Source of the DNA: Rhynchopus euleeides
Lineage: Eukaryota > Euglenozoa > Diplonemea > Diplonemida > Diplonemidae
Length of the DNA: 64,000 nt
Direction of reading: 5' to 3'
NCBI GenBank assembly: GCA_963210315.1
Contig: OY723274.1
Coordinates: 1,240,001-1,304,000 of the forward strand
The notes beneath the pieces are model-generated. The model worked only from the letters and a program-made list of their open reading frames with translations, had not been told where the DNA came from and searched no databases. The position numbers and the translations under genes are program-made. This document shows positions 49,547 to 61,200 of the stretch, piece by piece. The stretch's first letter is position 1. Each line of letters opens with the position of its first letter.

Positions 49547-50475
49547 CACAGATGCCGTGTCACCTCCTGCGTCCGCAGCGCCCTCGCCATCTCCGTGGGG
49601 CATCCCCCGTAGCGGATGGTGGTGCTGGAGAGGCCGCTCTCGCCGTGATGCTTCGCGAGGCGGCCCACCAGCATCTCCGACAGATCCGCTCCCGACGCGA
49701 TGAGCCCGAAGAGGAAGGTGAGCGCCCCGCGCTTCACGCTGTGGCCCGAGTAGGCCTCCATCCCCGGTGTTGCCCGCCACATCGCCGTCACATCTGCCGT
49801 CGAAACCGCCGTCAGCCGCTCGAAGGGGCGCAGGCGCGTCACCAGCTCCGCGATGGAGGGGGTCAGGTCCCCGCATATCACCGTCCACTTTGAGGCTGTG
49901 AACGGGTTGGCCCGACGGCCCTTCGGGGAGGTGTGCCAGTCTATTATCACCTCCGTGGGCTGCACCGCGATGAACTGCTCCGACGAGAGGGTGCACACCT
50001 CCCCCCACCGGGCCGCGGTCTTCCACGCCGTCAGCGCCGCCAGTCGGAGATGCGGCTGTTGACACAGCGCCCACGCCACGAGTACCTCCTTCGGCATCGG
50101 CGTCGCCTGCTGCTGCGGAATGGCCCCCCCGGCCGCACGCAGCGCGCTTGCCAGGCTGAGGAGGGGCTGCTGGGCGAGGCCGAGGTGGCGCATCGTCCCG
50201 GAGAGCGCCTTTGCGTAGGCCAGCATCCCCTGCGGCGACACCCCTGTCGCCAGCACGAACAGCATGGCGGTGTCGGCGTCGACTTCTAGGCCGTGCTCGT
50301 TGGCCCACCGCACCAGCCTTGCCCACAGCAGCTGCCTCTGTGACGAAGTGCTTCGCGCCCACATACCCGCCACCACGGCCTGCAGGCGCTCCACGGCCTC
50401 CCCGGGGCCGACCTCCACCTCTCCCGTGACGCGCACCGCCACACCCCCGACCCGAGCGGCCACGTGCCGCATCAT
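49546..50475 (-). CDS. Tyrosine recombinase (309 aa), family 2, copy 2
   Basis: Same as 19379-20308 except Leu instead of Arg at residue 49 (QRQLLW versus QRQRLW), in the predicted N-terminal core-binding domain and away from the catalytic R, HSVKR, H and Y motifs. Either residue could be ancestral. All catalytic residues are kept. Confidence 0.9.
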   Translation of the reverse strand: MMRHVAARVGGVAVRVTGEVEVGPGEAVERLQAVVAGMWARSTSSQRQLLWARLVRWANEHGLEVDADTAMLFVLATGVSPQGMLAYAKALSGTMRHLGLAQQPLLSLASALRAAGGAIPQQQATPMPKEVLVAWALCQQPHLRLAALTAWKTAARWGEVCTLSSEQFIAVQPTEVIIDWHTSPKGRRANPFTASKWTVICGDLTPSIAELVTRLRPFERLTAVSTADVTAMWRATPGMEAYSGHSVKRGALTFLFGLIASGADLSEMLVGRLAKHHGESGLSSTTIRYGGCPTEMARALRTQEVTRHL

Positions 50476-50730
50476 CGCCCTCGCAAAGAGCGGTGTTCTC
50501 CCGCTGGCGGCGCCGGATGCGCCTAAGGGCGTTGCGGGCCCTGGCTGAGCGGGGTGGGGTCGAAGGGATGTGTCGGGTGGAGGAGATGTTGTTGAGGTGT
50601 TGTTGTTGTTGTTGTCGTTGTTGTTGATGTTGTTGATGTTGTGGATGTGGGGGGGGTTGGATGGGCGGCGAGGGGCGGGGTGTTGTAGAAGCGCGAGGGG
50701 GGGGCGGGCCTGGAGCCGGGAGGTGGGCAG

Positions 50731-51927
50731 TCACGCGCGCCCGCCCCCGGCCCTGCCGTTTCCCGGCGCCCTCGCCGGTGCCTTCGCCACGATGCGCTGC
50801 TGGGGGGCTCTGGCGGCGGTGCGGGGGCGTGTGTGTTGTGTCTGGGGGGCGGCCCCCGGGCCCACTGCCGCAGCCGCTCGCATCACAGGGTGGGCCGTGG
50901 CGTCCTCCCTGGCGAGGTGGCGCTCGATCGCAGCTCGCGGCACCCTGTCTCGCACGAAGGCAATCTGGAGCAGCACCTGTCGCAGCAGGTGGTTCCCCAG
51001 CTCCCTCTGGGGGGTGCGCCCCCAGCCTGCGACGCACGCCGTCGCCAAGATCCAGAGGCGCAATGCCTCGAAGGCCTCCCCCAGAATGCGCCCCCCGGGG
51101 AGATGCAGCGAACCCGACACCCAGCGAGACTCGAGCTGCAGTACCAGGTACTGCGCGTCGGTCTCGATGGCCGCATCCCACTCCGCGACGTCCGCCACAT
51201 CCGCCGGGTGCACCGCCGCGCTCGTCATCGGCGCCGCCATCTGCGGGTACATCGGGGGCGGTGTCACCGGGGGAGCACCCATCTGCTGAGGAGGGGGAGG
51301 GGGCTGCGACGCCACCATCGATGCAGCCTGCTGCTGCATGGTCGCGACACGCCGGTCGAATTCCTCCTGGAACTGACGTGTTTGTTCTGCCGAAGCCTCG
51401 TCGAAGCGCCGCTGCTGCGCTGCTGCCTGTGCCTGCACTTCGTTCAAAGCCTCGCGCACCGCTGCCACCTCCCGTTCTGACTGCACCCGCATGTCCTCGA
51501 TGGTCGTCGCCGCCATCTCGGTCTGGTGCACCGAGGTCTCGACGAGTCGGATGTAGACCCAATCCGGAGCGGGGAAGGGGTAGGTCACATCCGGACCGTC
51601 GTGCACTTCGACTCCGGCCACATAGTTGTAGGCCTCCGACAATGTCACTTCATATGTCGGAGAGCCGTCCTGGTCAGGTGCACCCGCAGAGAGACGCGCT
51701 GCGTAACGCGCGAAATCCGTCGATCCGTCAGACGGTCTGCACGTGTATACAACACACGCATTCACCAGGGCAGCGGCCTGGTCCCCCAGCATCCGCACCG
51801 ACATCTCCACAGGGGCCACAAACCCCTGCCCAGCGGTGGCTCTGGGGGAGACCGCCCGCGCCCGCTGAGTCCCCACCCACGACATGGTGAAGGGCTGCAG
51901 GGGGACGACGTCAGGGGAGGTTGTCAT
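50731..51927 (-). CDS. Gag-like coiled-coil protein (398 aa), family 2, copy 2
   Basis: Identical as read to 20564-21760. The spacer to the recombinase (50476-50730) keeps the same CAA-repeat length, although such repeats usually change quickly; this supports a very recent common origin of the two copies. Confidence 0.65.
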   Translation of the reverse strand: MTTSPDVVPLQPFTMSWVGTQRARAVSPRATAGQGFVAPVEMSVRMLGDQAAALVNACVVYTCRPSDGSTDFARYAARLSAGAPDQDGSPTYEVTLSEAYNYVAGVEVHDGPDVTYPFPAPDWVYIRLVETSVHQTEMAATTIEDMRVQSEREVAAVREALNEVQAQAAAQQRRFDEASAEQTRQFQEEFDRRVATMQQQAASMVASQPPPPPQQMGAPPVTPPPMYPQMAAPMTSAAVHPADVADVAEWDAAIETDAQYLVLQLESRWVSGSLHLPGGRILGEAFEALRLWILATACVAGWGRTPQRELGNHLLRQVLLQIAFVRDRVPRAAIERHLAREDATAHPVMRAAAAVGPGAAPQTQHTRPRTAARAPQQRIVAKAPARAPGNGRAGGGRA

Positions 51928-51998
51928 TGTGTAGCGGGCGACGGGCGGTTGGAAAGGGCAGTGGGGAAGAAGGCGTGGGAACAGAAGGTGAAAGTGTA

Positions 51999-52247
51999 AC
52001 AATAAAAGAAAGCGGACAAGACGAAGAGTGTTGGCCGCGGGGAGATTACCCTGATGAAGGGGGTGTTGTGTGGTGTGGTGTTAAAGTTATATACAAAGTG
52101 TCCCGGGAAGGTGCATGGGCACAACATGGGGGGAGAGAGAGAGGGGAAAGGCAACAGGATTGGGGTTGTGGGGTGTCAGGGGTGATGAGGGGGATGGGGG
52201 TGTCTGCTGCCAATGGCCTTGGGTCATATTCCCTCAGTAAACTGTGA
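51999..52247 (-). repeat. Split repeat A1, copy 2
   Basis: 249 bp; its outer end AAACTGTGA joins the satellite at CGGCAGTGTC. Confidence 0.92.
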
Positions 52248-55200
52248 CGGCAGTGTCTGACCCCAGGGAAGTACTGAAATGGGTGTCCGGGACCCAGGCG
52301 GCAGTGTCCGACCCCAGGGAAGTGCTGAAAATGGTGTCCGAGACCCAGGCGGCAGTGTCTGACCCCAGGGAAGTGCTGAGAATGGTGTCCGAGACCCAGG
52401 CGGCCGTGTCTGACCCCAGGGAAGTGCTGAGAATGGTGTCCGGGACCCAGGCGGCAGTGTCTGACCCCAGGGAAGTGCTGAGAATGGTGTCCGGGACCCA
52501 GGCGGCAGTGTCTGACCCCAGGGAAGTGCTGAGAATGGTGTCCGGGACCCAGGCGGCAGTGTCTGACCCCAGGGAAGTGCTGAAAATGGTGTCCGGGACC
52601 CGGGCGGCAGTGTCCGACCCCAGGGAAGTGCTGAAAATGGTGTCCGGGACCCGGGCGGCAGTGTCCGACCCCAGGGAAGTGCTGAAAATGGTGTCCGGGA
52701 CCCAGGCGGCAGTGTCTGACCCCAGGGAAGTGCTGAAAATGGTGTCCGGGACCCAGGCGGCAGTGTCCGACCCCAGGAAAGTGCTGAAAATGGTGTCCGG
52801 GACCCAGGCGGCAGTGTCTGACCCCAGGGAAGTACTGAAAATGGTGTCCGGGACCCAGTCGGCAGTGTCTGACCCCAGGGAAGTGCTGAAAATGGTGTCC
52901 GAGACCCAGGCGGCAGTGTCCGACCCGAGGGAAGTGCTGAGAATGGTGTCCGAGACCCAGGCGGCAGTGTCTGACCCCAGGGAAGTACTGAAATGGGTGT
53001 CCGGGACCCAGGCGGCAGTGTCCGACCCCAGGGAAGTGCTGAAAATGGTGTCCGAGACCCAGGCGGCAGTGTCCGACCCCAGGGAAGTGCTGAAAATGGT
53101 GTCCCGGACCCAGGCGGCAGTGTCTGACCCCAGGGAAGTACTGAAAATGGTGTCCGGGACCCAGGCGGCAGTGTCTGACCCCAGGGAAGTGCTGAAAATG
53201 GTGTCCGGGACCCAGGCGGCAGTGTCTGACCCCAGGGAAGTGCTGAAAATGGTGTCCGGGACCCGGGCGGCAGTGTCCGACCCCAGGGAAGTGCTGAAAA
53301 TGGTGTCCGGGACCCAGGCGGCAGTGTCCGACCCCAGGGAAGTGCTGAAAATGGTGTCCGGGACCCGGGCGGCAGTGTCCGACCCCAGGAAAGTGCTGAA
53401 AATGGTGTCCGGGACCCAGGCGGCAGTCTCCGACCCCAGGAAAGTGCTGAAAATGGTGTCCGGGACCCAGGCGGCAGTGTCTGACCCCAGGGAAGTGCTA
53501 AGAATGGTGTCCGAGACCCAGGCGGCAGTGTCTGACCCCAGGGAAGTGCTGAAAATGGTGTCCGGGACCCAGGCGGCAGTCTCCGACCCCAGGAAAGTGC
53601 TGAAAATGGTGTCCGGGACGCAGGCGGCAGTGTCTGACCCCAGGGAAGTGCTGAGAATGGTGTCCGAGACCCAGGCGGCAGTGTCTGACCCCAGGGAAGT
53701 GCTGAAAATGGTGTCCGGGACCCAGGCGGCAGTGTCCGACCCCAGGGAAGTGCTGAAAATGGTGTCCGGGACCCGGGCGGCAGTGTCCGACCCCAGGGAA
53801 GTGCTGAAAATGGTGTCCGGGACCCAGGCGGCAGTGTCTGACCCCAGGGAAGTACTGAAATGGGTGTCCGGGACCCAGGCGGCAGTGTCCGACCCCAGGG
53901 AAGTGCTGAAAATGGTGTCCGAGACCCAGGCGGCAGTGTCTGACCCCAGGGAAGTACTGAAAATGGTGTCCGGGACCCAGGCGGCAGTGTCTGACCCCAG
54001 GGAAGTGCTGAAAATGGTGTCCGGGACCCAGGCGGCAGTGTCTGACCCCAGGGAAGTGCTGAAAATGGTGTCCGGGACCCGGGCGGCAGTGTCCGACCCC
54101 AGGGAAGTGCTGAAAATGGTGTCCGGGACCCAGGCGGCAGTGTCTGACCCCAGGGAAGTACTGAAATGGGTGTCCGGGACCCAGGCGGCAGTGTCCGACC
54201 CCAGGAAAGTGCTGAAAATGGTGTCCGGGACCCAGGCGGCAGTGTCCGACCCCAGGGAAGTGCTGAAAATGGTGTCCGGGACCCGGGCGGCAGTGTCCGA
54301 CCCCAGGGAAGTGCTGAAAATGGTGTCCGGGACCCAGGCGGCAGTCTCCGACCCCAGGAAAGTGCTGAAAATGGTGTCCGGGACCCAGGCGGCAGTGTCT
54401 GACCCCAGGGAAGTGCTGAAAATGGTGTCCGGGACCCAGGCGGCAGTGTCTGACCCCAGGGAAGTGCTGAAAATGGTGTCCGGGGCCCGGGCGGCCGTGT
54501 CCGACCCCAGGGAAGTGCTGAACATGCTGTCCGGGACCCGGGCGGCAGTGTCCGACCCCAGGGAAGTGCTGAAAATGGTGTCCGGGACCCAGGCGGCAGT
54601 GTCTGACCCCAGGGAAGTGCTGAAAATGGTGTCCGGGACCCAGGCGGCAGTGTCTGACCCCAGGGAAGTACTGAAAATGGTGTCCGGGACCCAGGCGGCA
54701 GTGTCCGACCCCAGGGAAGTACTGAAATGGGTGTCCGGGACCCAGGCGGCAGTGTCTGACCCCAGGGAAGTACTGAAATGGGTGTCCGGGACCCAGGCGG
54801 CAGTGTCCGACCCCAGGGAAGTGCTGAAAATGGTGTCCGGGACCCAGGCGGCAGTGTCTGACCCCAGGGAAGTACTGAAAATGGTGTCCGGGACCCAGGC
54901 GGCAGTGTCCGACCCCAGGGAAGTGCTGAAAATGGTGTCCGGGACCCAGGCGGCAGTGTCTGACCCCAGGGAAGTGCTGAAAATGGTGTCCGGGACCCAG
55001 GCGGCAGTGTCTGACCCCAGGGAAGTACTGAAAATGGTGTCCGGGACCCAGGCGGCAGTGTCTGACCCCAGGGAAGTACTGAAAATGGTGTCCGGGACCC
55101 AGGCGGCAGTGTCTGACCCCAGGGAAGTACTGAAATGGGTGTCCGGGACCCAGGCGGCAGTGTCTGACCCCAGGGAAGTACTGAAAATGGTGTCCGGGAC

Positions 55201-58200
55201 CCAGGCGGCAGTGTCTGACCCCAGGGAAGTACTGAAAATGGTGTCCGGGACCCAGGCGGCAGTGTCTGACCCCAGGGAAGTACTGAAATGGGTGTCCGGG
55301 ACCCAGGCGGCAGTGTCTGACCCCAGGGAAGTACTGAAATGGGTGTCCGGGACCCAGGCGGCAGTGTCTGACCCCAGGGAAGTACTGAAATGGGTGTCCG
55401 GGACCCAGGCGGCAGTGTCCGACCCCAGGGAAGTGCTGAAAATGGTGTCCGGGACCCGGGCGGCAGTGTCCGACCCCAGGGAAGTGCTGAAAATGGTGTC
55501 CGGGACCCAGGCGGCAGTGTCTGACCCCAGGGAAGTACTGAAATGGGTGTCCGGGACCCAGGCGGCAGTGTCCGACCCCTGGGAAGTACTGAAATGGGTG
55601 TCCGGGACCCAGGCGGCAGTGTCTGACCCCAGGGAAGTGCTGAAAATGGTGTCCGGGACCCAGGCGGCAGTGTCTGACCCCAGGGAAGTGCTGAAAATGG
55701 TGTCCGGGACCCAGGCGGCAGTCTCCGACCCCAGGAAAGTGCTGAAAATGGTGTCCGGGACCCAGGCGGCAGTGTCTGACCCCAGGGAAGTGCTGACAAT
55801 GGTGTCCGGGACCCGGGCGGCAGTGTCCGACCCCAGGGAAGTGCTGAAAATGGTGTCCGGGACCCAGGCGGCAGTGTCTGACCCCAGGGAAGTGCTGACA
55901 ATGGTGTCCGGGACCCGGGCGGCAGTGTCCGACCCCAGGGAAGTGCTGAAAATGGTGTCCGGGACCCAGGCGGCAGTCTCCGACCCCAGGAAAGTGCTGA
56001 AAATGGTGTCCGGGACCCAGGCGGCAGTCTCCGACCCCAGGGAAGTGCTGAAAATGGTGTCCGGGACCCAGGCGGCAGTGTCTGACCCCAGGGAAGTGCT
56101 GAAAATGGTGTCCGGGGCCCGGGCGGCCGTGTCCGACCCCAGGGAAGTGCTGAAAATGGTGTCCGGGACCCGGGCGGCAGTGTCCGACCCCAGGGAAGTG
56201 CTGAAAATGGTGTCCGGGACCCAGGCGGCAGTGTCCGACCCCAGGGAAGTGCTGAAAATGGTGTCCGGGACCCAGGCGGCAGTGTCTGACCCCAGGGAAG
56301 TACTGAAAATGGTGTCCGGGACCCAGGCGGCAGTGTCTGACCCCAGGGAAGTACTGAAAATGGTGTCCGGGACCCAGGCGGCAGTGTCTGACCCCAGGGA
56401 AGTGCTGAAAATGGTGTCCGAGACCCAGGCGGCAGTGTCTGACCCCAGGGAAGTGCTGAAATGGGTGTCCGGGACCCAGGCGGCAGTGTCCGACCCCAGG
56501 GAAGTGCTGAAAATGGTGTCCGAGACCCAGGCGGCAGTGTCCGACCCCAGGGAAGTGCTGAGAATGGTGTCCGAGACCCAGGCGGCAGTGTCTGACCCCA
56601 GGGAAGTACTGAAATGGGTGTCCGGGACCCAGGCGGCAGTGTCCGACCCCAGGGAAGTGCTGAAAATGGTGTCCGAGACTCAGGCGGCAGTGTCTGACCC
56701 CAGGGAAGTGCTGAGAATGGTGTCCGAGACCCAGGCGGCAGTGTCTGACCCCAGGGAAGTGCTGAAAATGGTGTCCGGGACCCAGGCGGCAGTGTCTGAC
56801 CCCAGGGAAGTGCTGAAAATGGTGTCCGGGACCCAGGCGGCAGTGTCCGACCCCAGGGAAGTGCTGAAAATGGTGTCCGGGACCCGGGCGGCAGTGTCCG
56901 ACCCCAGGGAAGTGCTGAAAATGGTGTCCGGGACCCAGGCGGCAGTGTCCGACCCCAGGGAAGTGCTGAAAATGGTGTCCGGGACCCAGGCGGCAGTGTC
57001 CGACCCCAGGGAAGTGCTGAAAATGGTGTCCGGGACCCAGGCGGCAGTCTCCGACCCCAGGAAAGTGCTGAAAATGGTGTCCGGGACCCAGGCGGCAGTG
57101 TCTGACCCCAGGGAAGTGCTGAAAATGGTGTCCGGGACCCAGGCGGCAGTGTCTGACCCCAGGGAAGTGCTGAAAATGGTGTCCGGGACCCAGGCGGCAG
57201 TGTCCGACCCCAGGGAAGTGCTGAAAATGGTGTCCGGGACCCGGGCGGCAGTGTCCGACCCCAGGGAAGTGCTGAAAATGGTGTCCGGGACCCAGGCGGC
57301 AGTGTCCGACCCCAGGAAAGTGCTGAAAATGGTGTCCGGGACCCACGCGGCAGTGTCTGACCCCAGGGAAGTGCTGAGAATGGTGTCCGAGACCCAGGCG
57401 GCAGTGTCTGACCCCAGGGAAGTGCTGAAAATGGTGTCCGGGACCCAGGCGGCAGTCTCCGACCCCAGGGAAGTGCTGAAAATGGTGTCCGGGACCCAGG
57501 CGGCAGTCTCCGACCCCAGGAAAGTGCTGAAAATGGTGTCCGGGACCCAGGCGGCAGTGTCTGACCCCAGGGAAGTGCTGAAAATGGTGTCCGGGGCCCG
57601 GGCGGCCGTGTCCGACCCCAGGGAAGTGCTGAAAATGGTGTCCGGGACCCGGGCGGCAGTGTCCGACCCCAGGGAAGTGCTGAAAATGGTGTCCGGGACC
57701 CAGGCGGCAGTGTCTGACCCCAGGGAAGTACTGAAAATGGTGTCCGGGACCCAGGCGGCAGTGTCTGACCCCAGGGAAGTACTGAAATGGGTGTCCGGGA
57801 CCCAGGCGGCAGTGTCTGACCCCAGGGAAGTACTGAAAATGGTGTCCGGGACCCAGGCGGCAGTGTCTGACCCCAGGGAAGTGCTGAAAATGGTGTCCGA
57901 GACCCAGGCGGCAGTGTCTGACCCCAGGGAAGTACTGAAATGGGTGTCCGGGACCCAGGCGGCAGTGTCCGACCCCAGGGAAGTGCTGAAAATGGTGTCC
58001 GAGACCCAGGCGGCAGTGTCCGACCCCAGGGAAGTGCTGAGAATGGTGTCCGAGACCCAGGCGGCAGTGTCTGACCCCAGGGAAGTACTGAAATGGGTGT
58101 CCGGGACACAGGCGGCAGTGTCTGACCCCAGGGAAGTGCTGAAAATGGTGTCCGAGACCCAGGCGGCAGTGTCTGACCCCAGGGAAGTGCTGAAAATGGT

Positions 58201-61200
58201 GTCCGGGACCCGGGCGGCAGTGTCCGACCCCAGGGAAGTGCTGAAAATGGTGTCCGGGACCCAGGCGGCAGTGTCTGACCCCAGGGAAGTGCTGAAAATG
58301 GTGTCCGAGACCCAGGCGGCAGTGTCTGACCCCAGGGAAGTGCTGAAAATGGTGTCCGGGACCCGGGCGGCAGTGTCCGACCCCAGGGAAGTGCTGAAAA
58401 TGGTGTCCCGGACCCAGGCGGCAGTGTCTGACCCCAGGGAAGTACTGAAAATGGTGTCCGGGACCCAGGCGGCAGTGTCTGACCCCAGGGAAGTGCTGAA
58501 AATGGTGTCCGGGACCCAGGCGGCAGTGTCTGACCCCAGGGAAGTGCTGAAAATGGTGTCCGGGACCCGGGCGGCAGTGTCCGACCCCAGGGAAGTGCTG
58601 AAAATGGTGTCCGGGACCCAGGCGGCAGTGTCCGACCCCAGGGAAGTGCTGAAAATGGTGTCCGGGACCCGGGCGGCAGTGTCCGACCCCAGGAAAGTGC
58701 TGAAAATGGTGTCCGGGACCCAGGCGGCAGTCTCCGACCCCAGGAAAGTGCTGAAAATGGTGTCCGGGACCCAGGCGGCAGTGTCTGACCCCAGGGAAGT
58801 GCTAAGAATGGTGTCCGAGACCCAGGCGGCAGTGTCTGACCCCAGGGAAGTGCTGAAAATGGTGTCCGGGACCCAGGCGGCAGTCTCCGACCCCAGGAAA
58901 GTGCTGAAAATGGTGTCCGGGACGCAGGCGGCAGTGTCTGACCCCAGGGAAGTGCTGAGAATGGTGTCCGAGACCCAGGCGGCAGTGTCTGACCCCAGGG
59001 AAGTGCTGAAAATGGTGTCCGGGACCCAGGCGGCAGTGTCCGACCCCAGGGAAGTGCTGAAAATGGTGTCCGGGACCCGGGCGGCAGTGTCCGACCCCAG
59101 GGAAGTGCTGAAAATGGTGTCCGAGACCCAGGCGGCAGTGTCTGACCCCAGGGAAGTACTGAAAATGGTGTCCGGGACCCAGGCGGCAGTGTCTGACCCC
59201 AGGGAAGTGCTGAAAATGGTGTCCGGGACCCAGGCGGCAGTGTCTGACCCCAGGGAAGTGCTGAAAATGGTGTCCGGGACCCGGGCGGCAGTGTCCGACC
59301 CCAGGGAAGTGCTGAAAATGGTGTCCGGGACCCAGGCGGCAGTGTCTGACCCCAGGGAAGTACTGAAATGGGTGTCCGGGACCCAGGCGGCAGTGTCCGA
59401 CCCCAGGAAAGTGCTGAAAATGGTGTCCGGGACCCAGGCGGCAGTGTCTGACCCCAGGGAAGTACTGAAGTGGGTGTCCGGGACCCAGGCGGCAGTGTCT
59501 GACCCCAGGGAAGTGCTGAAAATGGTGTCCGGGACCCGGGCGGCAGTGTCTGACCCCAGGGAAGTACTGAAAATGGTGTTCGGGACCCAGGCGGCAGTGT
59601 CTGACCCCAGGGAAGTGCTGAAAATGGTGTCCGGGACCCAGGCGGCAGTGTCTGACCCCAGGGAAGTGCTGAAAATGGTGTCCGGGACCCGGGCGGCAGT
59701 GTCCGACCCCAGGGAAGTGCTGAAAATGGTGTCCGGGACCCAGGCGGCAGTGTCCGACCCCAGGGAAGTGCTGAAAATGGTGTCCGGGACCCGGGCGGCA
59801 GTGTCCGACCCCAGGGAAGTGCTGAATATGGTGTCCGGGACCCAGGCGGCAGTCTCCGACCCCAGGAAAGTGCTGAAAATGGTGTCCGGGACCCAGGCGG
59901 CAGTGTCTGACCCCAGGGAAGTGCTGAGAATGGTGTCCGAGACCCAGGCGGCAGTGTCTGACCCCAGGGAAGTGCTGAAAATGGTGTCCGGGACCCAGGC
60001 GGCAGTGTCCGACCCCAGGGAAGTGCTGAAAATGGTGTCCGGGACCCAGGCGGCAGTGTCTGACCCCAGGGAAGTACTGAAAATGGTGTCCGGGACCCAG
60101 GCGGCAGTGTCTGACCCCAGGGAAGTACTGAAATGGGTGTCCGGGACCCAGGCGGCAGTGTCTGACCCCAGGGAAGTACTGAAAATGGTGTCCGGGACCC
60201 AGGCGGCAGTGGCTGACCCCAGGGAAGTGCTGAAAATGGTGTCCGAGACCCAGGCGGCAGTGTCTGACCCCAGGGAAGTACTGAAATGGGTGTCCGGGAC
60301 CCAGGCGGCAGTGTCCGACCCCAGGGAAGTGCTGAAAATGGTGTCCGGGACCCGGGCGGCAGTGTCCGACCCCAGGGAAGTGCTGAAAATGGTGTCCGGG
60401 ACCCAGGCGGCAGTGTCTGACCCCAGGGAAGTGCTGAAAATGGTGTCCGGGACCCAGGCGGCAGTGTCCGACCCCAGGAAAGTGCTGAAAATGGTGTCCG
60501 GGACCCAGGCGGCAGTGTCTGACCCCAGGGAAGTACTGAAATGGGTGTCCGGTACCCAGTCGGCAGTGTCTGACCCCAGGGAAGTGCTGAAAATGGTGTC
60601 CGGGACCCAGGCGGCAGTGTCCGACCCCATGGAAGTGCTGAAAATGGTGTCCGGGACCCGGGCGGCAGTGTCCGACCCCAGGGAAGTGCTGAAAATGGTG
60701 TCCGGGACCCAGGCGGCAGTCTCCGACCCCAGGAAAGTGCTGAAAATGGTGTCCGGGACCCAGGCGGCAGTGTCTGACCCCAGGGAAGTGCTGAAAATGG
60801 TGTCCGGGACCCAGGCGGCAGTGTCTGACCCCAGGGAAGTGCTGAAAATGGTGTCCGGGGCCCGGGCGGCCGTGTCCGACCCCAGGGAAGTGCTGAAAAT
60901 GCTGTCCGGGACCCGGGCGGCAGTGTCCGACCCCAGGGAAGTGCTGAAAATGGTGTCCGGGACCCAGGCGGCAGTGTCTGACCCCAGGGAAGTGCTGAAA
61001 ATGGTGTCCGGGACCCAGGCGGCAGTGTCTGACCCCAGGGAAGTACTGAAATGGGTGTCCGAGACCCAGGCGGCAGTGTCTGACCCCAGGGAAGTACTGA
61101 AATGGGTGTCCGGGACCCAGGCGGCAGTGTCCGACCCCAGGGAAGTGCTGAAAATGGTGTCCGAGACCCAGGCGGCAGTGTCCGACCCCAGGGAAGTGCT

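Larger units (their letters stand above)
47127..52247 (-). mobile_element. Complete tyrosine-recombinase retrotransposon, family 2, copy 2 (5121 bp)
   Basis: Same layout and length as 16960-22080, shifted by 30167 bp. Inserted in the satellite between ACCCAGG and CGGCAG with no target duplication. The only base difference I found is A at 50330 versus C at 20163. Confidence 0.95.
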
